Below, piece after piece: positions 1-6,222 of a stretch of 11,080 nt of DNA. The translations under genes were made by a program, and so were the position numbers. The stretch's first letter is position 1. Every line of letters starts with the position of its first letter. The notes beneath the pieces are model-generated. The model made no database searches, was not told the DNA's origin, and saw nothing but the letters and a program-made list of their open reading frames with translations. The DNA lies in NCBI GenBank assembly GCA_903867585.1, contig CAIPRZ010000007.1:1-11080 (forward strand). Direction: 5' to 3'. This DNA is from an uncultured Chlamydiae bacterium. GTDB lineage: Bacteria; Chlamydiota; Chlamydiia; Chlamydiales; Rhabdochlamydiaceae.

Positions 1-20
1 ACACACCTTAGCTACTCCTC
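1..20 (-). promoter_or_regulatory. Possible ribosome binding site and start of the next downstream gene
   Basis: On the minus strand a GAGGAG motif (15-20) is followed after 8 bases by GTG (4-6), which would begin a gene running off the low end of the window. Only two codons are visible, so the product cannot be read. In Chlamydia trachomatis the gene after rplQ is gapA (glyceraldehyde-3-phosphate dehydrogenase), so that is the obvious guess, but nothing seen here proves it. The start could also lie just outside the window. Confidence 0.3.
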
Positions 21-84
21 AAGCCATAAAAAACCCTTGAAAAAGAAGTAATACTAAAAATTAAGTGTAGAATGAATAAGGAAT

Positions 85-120
85 TATTGAAAAGAACTAT
101 GCCTGCGCTAGGCAGGCATA
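85..120 (-). terminator. Hairpin terminator after rplQ
   Basis: The inverted repeat TATGCCTGC / GCAGGCATA (98-106 and 112-120) forms a perfect 9-bp stem with a 5-base loop. It starts 5 bases after the rplQ stop codon. On the minus strand it is followed by the T-rich stretch GTTCTTTTCAAT (86-97). This is the form of a rho-independent terminator for the ribosomal-protein transcript, although the T tract is interrupted. The only other feature seen in the rest of 1-124 is the possible start of the next gene. Confidence 0.75.
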
Positions 121-124
121 AAAA

Positions 125-553
125 TTAGTTAGGAAGATATTCAATGATAACAGTTTCTGCGTTATCACCAACACGATTACGAAAAGCTGTAATACGTGTA
201 TATCCGCCTGGTCTTGCAGCGAAACGAACTGAAAGATCAGAGAAAAGTTTAGCAATAACTTTTCTATCATCGTTATAAGAAGAAATATCACCTTTTTTAG
301 CTTCACGAGCTTCTTTAGGTGTTAATGCATTATAACGAATCATTAATTCTGCAATCGCAGTACGTCTAGTTGCTAGCGTATTTTTTTTAGCTAAGGTAAT
401 CATATGATCAGCATGACGACGGAGTTCCTTAGCTTTAGTCATTGTAGTTTCAATTTTTTCATGTTGAATCAAAGACTTAAGCATGTTAGCAATCATTGCA
501 CGACGATGAGAAGCAGTACGGCCTACTTTAAAAGTATGTTTATTGTGTCTCAT
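125..553 (-). CDS. rplQ: 50S ribosomal protein L17
   Basis: L17 is a large-subunit protein bound to 23S rRNA near the exit tunnel. The 142-residue product opens with MRHNKHTFKVGRTASHRRAM and then has the LKSLIQHEKIETT and AKELRRHAD segments, which mark bL17 and sit at the expected places. It is longer than the 127-residue E. coli protein and close to the length I recall for chlamydial L17. The start ATG overlaps the rpoA stop codon as ATGA (550-553), which implies translational coupling; only a weak GGTGAAGAA purine run precedes it. It is the last gene of the cluster, followed by the hairpin at 98-120. A run of eight A lies in the K-K-N codons at 381-388. Confidence 0.97.
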   Translation of the reverse strand: MRHNKHTFKVGRTASHRRAMIANMLKSLIQHEKIETTMTKAKELRRHADHMITLAKKNTLATRRTAIAELMIRYNALTPKEAREAKKGDISSYNDDRKVIAKLFSDLSVRFAARPGGYTRITAFRNRVGDNAETVIIEYLPN

Positions 554-1647
554 TCTTCTTCACCATTTTTCTTATTTAAATAATCTTGAATAACTTGTTT
601 TACATTATCACGAGTGATTCCAAATTTAGATAAATCCATGCCTAAATAAAGATTTAACTCTTCAAGTTTTTCCTTAATTTCGTTAAGAGATTTCTTACCA
701 AAATTTCTAAACTTCAACATTTCAGACTCAGGCATAATTACTAATTCAGCAATCGTGTCAATGTTAGCACCAGCTAAACAATTAGTAGATCTTACTGAAA
801 GTTCAATTTCATTAATTTTTAATGCTAATTTAGACATCAAAGTATCAATATCATTAGCAGAATGAGCCTCAAGGTTCTCAAAAGACAATGTATTCGACTG
901 TGCATTTTCAAAAGGTAAAAAATGTAAAGTTGCGATTTGAGAAGCAAAAGATAAGGCCTCTTCAGGAGTTACTCTACCATCTGTAGTTACTTCAAGGATA
1001 AGTTTGTCAAAATCTGTATCTTGACCAACACGCGTATTCTCAATAAAGTAATTAACTAGGCGCACTGGAGAATAGATAGAATCAATAACGATCTCATCAA
1101 CGATTTTCTCGTTTTGCTCTTGTCTCTCTGAAGGAACATAGCCTCTGCCATATTTTACTTTGAGATCAATCCTTTTACTCATAGGCTTAGTCGCTGTGAA
1201 AATAACATAATCTGGATTCATGACTTCATAGACTGAATCTTTAAAGATTAACCCAACTTTAACAGGAAAAGAACCGTTATGAGCTTCAAGCATTTGATGA
1301 GTAACTTCAATGTGTGAAACTACATGTCTTGGATTGGTATCATGGCCGTTTTCATCAATAGGAAGTCTACGAAGTAAAACATTTTTAAGATTTAAAATGA
1401 TATGAGTCATGTCCTCAATAACACCTTCAACCGCCATAAACTCATGAGCAACTCCCTCAAGTTTAACAGAAACGATAGCAGGAGCTTCAAGAGAGCTTAA
1501 CATAATTCTGCGTAAGGAATTACCAATTGTATGACCGAATCCACGCTCAAAAGGCTCAGCAATAAAGCGAGCAAAAGTAGAACGACGTGTACTCTCATCG
1601 ATTTTTAATTTATTGGGTAATTCAAATTTCCCGTATTGTACTGGCAT
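550..1647 (-). CDS. rpoA: DNA-directed RNA polymerase subunit alpha
   Basis: Alpha dimerises to nucleate RNA polymerase assembly, and its C-terminal domain contacts UP-element DNA and activators. Of 365 residues, about 1-245 form the N-terminal dimerisation domain, with the FERGFGHTIGNSLRRIML motif at 33-50. A linker follows, then the C-terminal domain at about 268-340. The DNA-binding residues known in E. coli are kept: R286, N289, C290, G317, K319, S320 and E323 match E. coli R265, N268, C269, G296, K298, S299 and E302. The protein is longer than E. coli alpha (329), with a charged tail of about 20 residues ending in EEE; chlamydial alpha subunits are also long. A strong AGGAG lies 6 bases before the ATG. 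The gene directly follows rpsK with no rpsD between them, and its TGA overlaps the rplQ start. Confidence 0.98.
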   Translation of the reverse strand: MPVQYGKFELPNKLKIDESTRRSTFARFIAEPFERGFGHTIGNSLRRIMLSSLEAPAIVSVKLEGVAHEFMAVEGVIEDMTHIILNLKNVLLRRLPIDENGHDTNPRHVVSHIEVTHQMLEAHNGSFPVKVGLIFKDSVYEVMNPDYVIFTATKPMSKRIDLKVKYGRGYVPSERQEQNEKIVDEIVIDSIYSPVRLVNYFIENTRVGQDTDFDKLILEVTTDGRVTPEEALSFASQIATLHFLPFENAQSNTLSFENLEAHSANDIDTLMSKLALKINEIELSVRSTNCLAGANIDTIAELVIMPESEMLKFRNFGKKSLNEIKEKLEELNLYLGMDLSKFGITRDNVKQVIQDYLNKKNGEEE

Positions 1648-1671
1648 TAAAATCTCCTAGAAATATAAATA

Positions 1672-2091
1672 TTAAACACGTCTTCTCTTTCTTGGTCTAC
1701 AACCATTATGCGGAACTGGTGTCTTATCACGAATAATTGTAATAGAAAGACCAGCACTTTGTAAGCCTCTTACTGCAGACTCTCTACCAGCTCCAGGACC
1801 AGACAAATTAACTTCCACTTCTTTCATTCCTGAAGTCATAGCAGTTTTAGCTGCATCTTGTGCGGCAACAGTAGCAGCATAAGCTGAAGATTTACGTGAA
1901 CCACTAAAATTAACTTTTCCAGCTGATGCCCAAGAAATTACATTTCCTGAAAGATCAGTAATAGAAACAATAGTGTTGTTAAATGTTGCTTTAACAAAAG
2001 CAATACCAGCAGGCACATTTCGTTGTATTTTTTTGCGAACTTTTACAGCTGCTTTTTTTTGTACAACTTTATTATTTTCTTGTTTAGCCAA
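1672..2091 (-). CDS. rpsK: 30S ribosomal protein S11 (TTG start)
   Basis: S11 is part of the small-subunit platform and helps shape the mRNA path near the E site. The 139-residue product has the family core: the AFVKATFNNTIVSITD stretch (31-46), GSRKSSAYAA (64-73), the GPGAGRES motif (98-105) and the ending PHNGCRPRKRRRV. The start is TTG, not ATG: AGGAG lies 6 bases upstream, an in-frame TAG sits 9 bases upstream (2101-2103), and no in-frame ATG occurs before codon 85. The basic, lysine-rich N-terminus is about 10 residues longer than in E. coli S11 (129). It lies 16 bases after rpsM and 24 before rpoA. An A8 run at 2053-2060 encodes part of Q-K-K. Confidence 0.97.
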   Translation of the reverse strand: MAKQENNKVVQKKAAVKVRKKIQRNVPAGIAFVKATFNNTIVSITDLSGNVISWASAGKVNFSGSRKSSAYAATVAAQDAAKTAMTSGMKEVEVNLSGPGAGRESAVRGLQSAGLSITIIRDKTPVPHNGCRPRKRRRV

Positions 2092-2097
2092 GGTTAA

Positions 2098-2102
2098 CTC
2101 CT
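2098..2102 (-). promoter_or_regulatory. Shine-Dalgarno site that fixes the TTG start of rpsK
   Basis: AGGAG lies on the minus strand with a 6-base spacer (TTAACC) before TTG at 2089-2091. An in-frame TAG overlaps this site, so no longer reading is possible. The first internal Met is far inside the conserved fold. The site therefore decides in favour of TTG. Confidence 0.85.
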
Positions 2103-2107
2103 AATTA

Positions 2108-2476
2108 TTACTTTTTCTTGTTAGCAACGGTTTTTCTCTTACCTTTTCGAGTGCGAGCATTAGTACTAGTTCTTTGCCCACGAACAGGAAGGCCGACTCT
2201 GTGTCTTGTACCGCGGTAGGAATGTATGCTAATCAAACGTTTAATATTATTCTGAACTTGTCTACGAAGATCACCTTCAACAGCGTATTGGCTTTGTAAT
2301 AAAGTATTAATCTTAGCTATGTCATCTTGAGACAGCTTGTTAGCTCTCATATCAGGGTCAAGACCAAGCTTCTTAATAATATCATTAGATAGCTTTCTTC
2401 CTACCCCGTAAATGTAGGTTAAGCTGATTTCAAGGCGCTTATTATCAGGGATGTCGATACCAATAACACGTGGCAT
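2108..2476 (-). CDS. rpsM: 30S ribosomal protein S13
   Basis: S13 sits in the head of the small subunit, contacts the P-site tRNA and forms intersubunit bridges. The 122-residue product shows the helix-two-turns-helix region with IYGVGR (22-27), the VEGDLRR segment (66-72) and the strongly conserved RHRVGLPVRGQRT (91-103) and TNARTRKGKRK (105-115) block, then a lysine-rich tail. The ATG is preceded by GAGG with an 8-base spacer. This is the first gene after the 82-base secY-rpsM spacer and may be the first gene of a transcript starting there. In E. coli the alpha operon is repressed by S4 through a structured rpsM leader; here rpsD is absent from the cluster and the predicted leader is very short, so that control is unlikely. 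Confidence 0.98.
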   Translation of the reverse strand: MPRVIGIDIPDNKRLEISLTYIYGVGRKLSNDIIKKLGLDPDMRANKLSQDDIAKINTLLQSQYAVEGDLRRQVQNNIKRLISIHSYRGTRHRVGLPVRGQRTSTNARTRKGKRKTVANKKK

Positions 2477-2509
2477 TTAAATTACCTCAATTAATCAAAA
2501 ATTTATAAT

Positions 2510-2538
2510 AATATATTCTAATGCATAGATAAATGCAA
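2510..2538 (-). promoter_or_regulatory. Candidate promoter for rpsM-rpsK-rpoA-rplQ
   Basis: In the secY-rpsM spacer the minus strand reads TTGCAT (2533-2538), 17 bases, then TATATT (2510-2515). The -10 matches the sigma70/sigma66 consensus at 5 of 6 positions and the -35 at 3 of 6, with ideal spacing. Transcription would start near 2503 and give a leader of about 27 bases that includes GAGG. The spacer is very AT-rich, so chance matches are likely and the call rests on position as much as on sequence. Confidence 0.45.
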
Positions 2539-2547
2539 CTATAGAAT
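2515..2547 (-). other. Imperfect inverted repeat in the secY-rpsM spacer
   Basis: On the plus strand ATTCTA (2515-2520) pairs with TAGAAT (2542-2547), and TGCAT (2522-2526) pairs with ATGCA (2533-2537) around a 6-base loop. One unpaired base lies on one side and four on the other. The repeat covers the candidate -35 and the spacer. The last six bases also overlap a 10-bp perfect palindrome, AGAATATTCT (2543-2552). It could be an operator-like site, or a weak RNA hairpin in read-through transcripts from secY. No T tract follows directly, so it is a poor terminator. Confidence 0.4.
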
Positions 2548-2558
2548 ATTCTTTATAA

Positions 2559-3911
2559 CTAAAAACTCTTACCTCTTCTAAAGAATCCATCGTACCTCTT
2601 CATCATAAGGTGAGATTGGATTTGCTTCGAAGTATCAAGCACCACACCTATTAAAATAAGAAGCGAAGTGCCTCCAAAAAAATAAGTAATAGATGCATCA
2701 ACTTTTAAAATTCTACCTACTAGATTTGGCAAAACTGCTATAGTAGCTAAAAATATAGCTCCTAAAAAAGTAATTTTACTCATTGTATGCTCTAAATAGT
2801 CATGAGTAGGTTTACCTTGTCTAATCCCAGGGATAAAGGCGCCAGATTTTTTCATATCTGAAGCAATTTGATCAGGATTAAATTGAGTTGCCGTCCAAAA
2901 GTAAGTGAAAAAAATTATTAACATAACAAACAAGGCCATATAAGTAGATGAACCTGGAGATAGCAATTTAGAAAGGTCGCCTAAATAAGGGACATTACCC
3001 AAAAACTGAGCAATAGTTGCTGGAAACATGAGCAATGTCGATGCAAAAATTACTGGAATAACGCCAGCATAATTGATCTTTAGAGGGATAAAAGCGTTAG
3101 AGCTATCTTCTTGGTTTTTTCTAGCGTACTGAACAGGTATGTTTCTTTGCCCTTGAACTACCATGATAGTGGTAAAAACAATAACCACAAAAAGTATAGC
3201 AAGTAAGGCAAGGGTTGTAAAACTTATTTGACTCTCAGCAGTACCTGATAGATTTAACTGGTTAATGATATTACCAAATGTCGCTGGGAGCGAAGATAAG
3301 ATTCCAACAGTTATTATCAAGGATGTACCATTACCTATACCTTTTTCAGTCATTTGCTCACCAATCCACATTAGGAGCAATGTACCTGTAGTCATGGTAA
3401 CAATCAAAGTTAGCATGAAGAAAAGAGGAAGGCCAAAAAGGGAAACATCATTAAAAAATGGGTGAATGAGTCCAGGACTGGAAGCATTTAAACTCAAGGC
3501 ATATTTTGCTAAAAGTGAGGCTTGAAAGAAGGCTAGAGCAACTGTTGTCATTCTTGTCCAACGGGAAAGTTTCCTTTTACCTGCGTCGGAATTTTCCTTC
3601 ATCTCACGCTGAAGACTGGGGGTAATAGCTGTTACTAACTGCATAATAATAGAAGCAGAAATGTAGGGCATTACTCCAAGAGCTGTCACTGTAAGTTTAG
3701 CAAAAGCTCCACCTGTAAACATATCCATTAACTGAAATAAGTTTTGAGTAGAACCCAAAGTTTGCTTGAAGGCCTGAAGAGCAATCTCCTGATTTATACC
3801 AGGAACAGGTAAAAATGATCCCATTCGACATACGACAAGAAGAAGCAGCGTATAAAAAATACGCTTCTTCAACTCATAATTGGTAAAAATAGATTTTAAC
3901 CCTTCAAACAT
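2559..3911 (-). CDS. secY: Preprotein translocase subunit SecY
   Basis: SecY is the pore of the inner-membrane SecYEG channel, through which SecA or the ribosome drives unfolded proteins. The 450-residue product has the ten-helix pattern of hydrophobic segments, starting at about 17-35. Family marks in order are the plug/TM2 region GGAFAKLTVTALGVMPYISA (67-86), the TM4-5 loop WIGEQMTEKGIGNGTSL (182-198), the cytosolic loop motif GQRNIPVQYARK (254-265) that meets SecA or the ribosome, the loop with FNPDQIASDMKKSGAFIPGI (344-363), and the C-terminal KRYDGFFRRGK. Length matches E. coli (443). The gene begins 2 bases after rplO and has no recognisable Shine-Dalgarno sequence, so it probably depends on coupling to rplO. 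No adk, map, infA or rpmJ follows. Confidence 0.98.
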   Translation of the reverse strand: MFEGLKSIFTNYELKKRIFYTLLLLVVCRMGSFLPVPGINQEIALQAFKQTLGSTQNLFQLMDMFTGGAFAKLTVTALGVMPYISASIIMQLVTAITPSLQREMKENSDAGKRKLSRWTRMTTVALAFFQASLLAKYALSLNASSPGLIHPFFNDVSLFGLPLFFMLTLIVTMTTGTLLLMWIGEQMTEKGIGNGTSLIITVGILSSLPATFGNIINQLNLSGTAESQISFTTLALLAILFVVIVFTTIMVVQGQRNIPVQYARKNQEDSSNAFIPLKINYAGVIPVIFASTLLMFPATIAQFLGNVPYLGDLSKLLSPGSSTYMALFVMLIIFFTYFWTATQFNPDQIASDMKKSGAFIPGIRQGKPTHDYLEHTMSKITFLGAIFLATIAVLPNLVGRILKVDASITYFFGGTSLLILIGVVLDTSKQIQSHLMMKRYDGFFRRGKSF

Positions 3912-3913
3912 AA

Positions 3914-4366
3914 TTAAACGATTGTATATTGGATATTGTTTGAGTCGAAATATTCTTTCGCAGTAGAAGAGATAGCTGTAGCTTCAAATCTTACTTTTTT
4001 AGAAAGAACACCACCAGCTAGGATCTTTAAGCCAAAAATTGTTTGTCTTGGCGCATAACCTTTTACTCTTAATGTCTCTAGGTTAACAACATCACCATCT
4101 TCAAAAATTTTATTTATTAAGTTAAAATTAATTGAATAGGTTTTATTCTTAAAACGTTCATTTGTAAAACCTCGGCAAGGGAGTTTACGATAAAGTGGAA
4201 GTTGTCCCCCCTCTCTACCATAGCGTCTCTTGTAACCTGAGCGGGCTTTATCACCTTTTCCACCGCGTTTACAAGTTTTACCACGCTTGGATCCGAAACC
4301 TCTTCCAACGCGTTGAACATTTTTTCTTGGTCTATGTGTGTTTTGTAGGGAATCTAATGTAATCAT
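3914..4366 (-). CDS. rplO: 50S ribosomal protein L15
   Basis: L15 is a 23S rRNA-binding protein with a long glycine- and arginine-rich N-terminal extension reaching into the subunit. The 150-residue product shows this extension (GRGFGSKRGKT, 21-31), then SGYKRRYGREGGQLPLYRKL (43-62) and a globular C-terminal domain. The usual KTSGRGHKG element reads KTCKRGGKG (30-38), replacing Ser, Gly and His. The block around SGYKRR resembles chlamydial L15 as I recall it. The ATG overlaps the rpsE stop codon as ATGA, and GAGG lies 7 bases upstream. rpmD (L30), which commonly sits between rpsE and rplO, is absent. Confidence 0.97.
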   Translation of the reverse strand: MITLDSLQNTHRPRKNVQRVGRGFGSKRGKTCKRGGKGDKARSGYKRRYGREGGQLPLYRKLPCRGFTNERFKNKTYSINFNLINKIFEDGDVVNLETLRVKGYAPRQTIFGLKILAGGVLSKKVRFEATAISSTAKEYFDSNNIQYTIV

Positions 4367-4863
4367 GCTAGGCCTCGATTCGCTAAAGTTTGACCTCTAT
4401 TTCTAAGACTCAATAAAGCCTTGATAGCGGCACCAACTTGATTTAATGGATTGTTAGAGCCAAGATTCTTGGCTACGACATTTTTTACACCACCGAGTTC
4501 AAGAACAGCTCGTACTTTAGATCCAGCTATAACGCCTGTTCCTTCAGGAGCAGGTTTCATCATAACTCTAGCACCGTGCCAATCTACGGTAATTTCATGC
4601 GGTATAGTTTTACCATCGAATTCAAACTCGATAATATTCTTTTTCGCAGCATCTGTACCTTTTCTAATAGCATCAGAAACTTCATTAGCTTTGGCAAAAC
4701 CATAACCAATTCTTCCTTGGCCATCACCAATAAGGATTAATGCTGAGAAAGAAAACTTTCTACCACCTTTAACAACTTTAGAGCATCGGTTAATGTACAA
4801 TACTTTTTCTTCAAATTCTGTACCGTAATCGTCAGCGTTTTTTTTCTGTTTAAATTGACTCAT
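4363..4863 (-). CDS. rpsE: 30S ribosomal protein S5
   Basis: S5 lies at the mRNA entry side of the small subunit and affects decoding accuracy. The 166-residue product has the N-terminal dsRBD-like domain with VVKGGRKFSFSALILIGDG (30-48) and GYGFAKANEVSDAIRKG (53-69), followed by the C-terminal domain with GTGVIAGSKVRAVLELGGVK. The VKGGR loop, altered in some spectinomycin-resistant bacteria, looks intact. The stretch from NRCSKVVKGGR to FAKANE closely resembles chlamydial S5. The 18 bases between the rplR stop and this ATG hold no purine-rich Shine-Dalgarno sequence. The stop codon overlaps the rplO start by 4 bases. An A8 run (4838-4845) lies in codons 7-9. Confidence 0.97.
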   Translation of the reverse strand: MSQFKQKKNADDYGTEFEEKVLYINRCSKVVKGGRKFSFSALILIGDGQGRIGYGFAKANEVSDAIRKGTDAAKKNIIEFEFDGKTIPHEITVDWHGARVMMKPAPEGTGVIAGSKVRAVLELGGVKNVVAKNLGSNNPLNQVGAAIKALLSLRNRGQTLANRGLA

Positions 4864-4881
4864 AATTGTATAACCAATGCG

Positions 4882-5250
4882 TTAAAATTTAAGACCTGCG
4901 GCACGCGCAGCATCTGCTAATTCTTTTAAAAGTCCCTGATAGGAGTACTGTCCGCGATCGAATACAACGTTACTAATACCGAGTTCGGATGCTTTTTCTG
5001 CAATTTTCGTTCCAATGAACTTACAAGCGTCTTTTGATTTTCTTTCAAATTTACCCTTGCATTCGCTACTCATAGTTCCGAAGCCAAATAAGGTTTTACC
5101 AGATTCGTCATCGATAATTTGAGCATAGATATGAACATTAGATTTAAAAACAGATAATCTAGGTTTAGCTGTTGTTCCACGAGTTTTATTTCTAACTCGG
5201 AAAGATCTTCTTCTACGCTGAACATCTCTTCTTTTTAGCTCGTTAATCAT
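4882..5250 (-). CDS. rplR: 50S ribosomal protein L18
   Basis: L18 binds 5S rRNA and helps anchor it in the central protuberance together with L5. The 122-residue product has a very basic N-terminal arm (RRDVQRRRRSFRVRNK, 7-22) followed by the conserved PRLSVFKSNVHIYAQIIDD segment (30-48), and it ends with the family's FDRGQYSYQG and LADAARAAGLKF. Length is close to E. coli (117). The ATG is 10 bases after the rplF stop codon, with AGG in the gap and GGAG in the last codons of rplF. It sits in the standard spc position between rplF and rpsE. Confidence 0.97.
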   Translation of the reverse strand: MINELKRRDVQRRRRSFRVRNKTRGTTAKPRLSVFKSNVHIYAQIIDDESGKTLFGFGTMSSECKGKFERKSKDACKFIGTKIAEKASELGISNVVFDRGQYSYQGLLKELADAARAAGLKF

Positions 5251-5260
5251 AAATTACCTA

Positions 5261-5809
5261 TTATGCTCCTTTACCTTTAGCGGCTTTACCTGCTTTCTTA
5301 CGAACCACTTCATTCTCGTAACGGATACCTTTACCTTTGTAAGGTTCTGGTGGTTTTTTCGAACGAATGGTAGCAGCAAACTGGCCAACTATTTGACGGT
5401 CAGAGCCTGTTAACGTTATATTTACACTTTTGTCTATTGCTACACTTACACCTTTAGGGATTGGCAATTGCACTGGATGTGAAAAGCCAAGTTGTAAATC
5501 AACTTTAGTACCTTGCACAGAAGCTCTGTAACCAACGCCAATAAGATTAAGTTTAACTTCAAAGCCTTTACTTACGCCTTCGATCATATTTTTGATAATT
5601 GCACGGTGTAAACCATGGAACTTATCTTCTAGTTTCTGAGAAGGATCGAATTTAACATAAAGGGAACCATCTTCAATAGTTGTGGATAAACCAGCAACTA
5701 ATGTGTGTTGTAAAGTGCCTTTTGGGCCTTTAACTGTGATAAGATCACCTGAAACATTAATATCAACGCCTTTAGGGATTTCGATAGCAGTTTTTCCGAG
5801 TCTTGACAT
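5261..5809 (-). CDS. rplF: 50S ribosomal protein L6
   Basis: L6 sits at the base of the L7/L12 stalk near the sarcin-ricin loop and the factor-binding site. The 182-residue product has the two repeated alpha/beta domains; the first starts MSRLGKTAIEIPKGV and the junction carries GFEVKLNLIGVGYRASVQG (82-100). The bacterial L6 signature PEPYKGKGIRY is at 154-164, then a basic tail (KAGKAAKGKGA). Length matches E. coli L6 (177). The ATG is 9 bases after rpsH, with one of the strongest Shine-Dalgarno sites in the window overlapping the rpsH stop codon. Confidence 0.98.
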   Translation of the reverse strand: MSRLGKTAIEIPKGVDINVSGDLITVKGPKGTLQHTLVAGLSTTIEDGSLYVKFDPSQKLEDKFHGLHRAIIKNMIEGVSKGFEVKLNLIGVGYRASVQGTKVDLQLGFSHPVQLPIPKGVSVAIDKSVNITLTGSDRQIVGQFAATIRSKKPPEPYKGKGIRYENEVVRKKAGKAAKGKGA

Positions 5810-5814
5810 CTTAT

Positions 5815-5820
5815 CCTCCT
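5815..5820 (-). promoter_or_regulatory. Strong Shine-Dalgarno site of rplF
   Basis: AGGAGG lies on the minus strand, 5 bases before the rplF ATG. It overlaps the TAG stop of rpsH (5819-5821), so a ribosome finishing rpsH stands on the rplF initiation site. This suggests coupled or re-initiating translation. Confidence 0.85.
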
Positions 5821-6211
5821 ACCAGACAACACATAATAATTCGCCACCAACTTTCAAGGACTTGGCTTTTTCGCCATCGATAACACCTTGAGAAGTAGAA
5901 ACAATAGCTACACCTAAACCAGAAAGCACATGCGGGATTTGTTTATATCCTACATAGAATCTTCTTCCAGGTGTTGATACTCTTTTTAAAGAGGAAATAA
6001 CGCACTGACGACCTTCTGCATATCTAAGATAAGCACGAACGACTTTCTTTTCGTCATTTACAAGCAGTTTTTCAACAAATCCTTTTTCAACAAGGATATT
6101 TAAAACAGATACTAGAGCTTTAGACTTAGGAACATCTACATATCTATGTTTTGCCGTTTTAGCATTTCTAATCCTAGTTAATAAGTCAGAAATGGGATCA
6201 TTTATTGACAT
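5819..6211 (-). CDS. rpsH: 30S ribosomal protein S8
   Basis: S8 binds the central domain of 16S rRNA early in small-subunit assembly. The 130-residue product begins with the DPISDLLTRIRNA motif (5-17), has PGRRFYVGYKQIP (81-93), and ends with the family signature STSQGV (105-110) followed by GGELLCVVW. Length equals the E. coli protein. The ATG has AGGA with an 8-base AT spacer, 11 bases after rplE. In most bacteria rpsN (S14) lies between rplE and rpsH; here those 11 bases leave no room. In E. coli S8 represses the spc operon by binding the rplE start region; no matching structure was identified by eye here. Confidence 0.98.
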   Translation of the reverse strand: MSINDPISDLLTRIRNAKTAKHRYVDVPKSKALVSVLNILVEKGFVEKLLVNDEKKVVRAYLRYAEGRQCVISSLKRVSTPGRRFYVGYKQIPHVLSGLGVAIVSTSQGVIDGEKAKSLKVGGELLCVVW

Positions 6212-6222
6212 ATATATATTCC

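Noticed and set aside
30..85. Promoter for the downstream gene in the AT-rich stretch after the terminator
   Set aside because: The best candidate (TTATTC-N17-TAGTAT on the minus strand) matches only 2 of 6 and 4 of 6 positions, no better than expected in such AT-rich DNA.
97..306. Second minus-strand frame overlapping the rplQ end and terminator
   Set aside because: Out of frame within rplQ and running through the terminator stem; its hydrophobic composition is a by-product of the AT-rich sequence.
2515..2547. Rho-independent terminator after secY
   Set aside because: The stem is AT-rich and interrupted, with no T run directly after it; kept only as an inverted repeat.
3265..3465. 66-codon open frame on the plus strand
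   Set aside because: It lies wholly inside secY on the opposite strand, has no Shine-Dalgarno sequence or family likeness, and secY is unmistakable.
4117..4320. Second minus-strand reading frame inside rplO
   Set aside because: Out of frame with the clear L15 product, no Shine-Dalgarno sequence and no likeness to a known family.
4451..4705. 84-codon open frame on the plus strand
   Set aside because: Antisense shadow of rpsE, whose product is clearly S5; no recognisable domain.
5682..5891. Plus-strand open frame spanning the rpsH-rplF junction
   Set aside because: Antisense to two well-identified genes, with no initiation signal. The same reasoning excludes the plus-strand frames at 9137-9319, 9412-9675 and 10515-10727.
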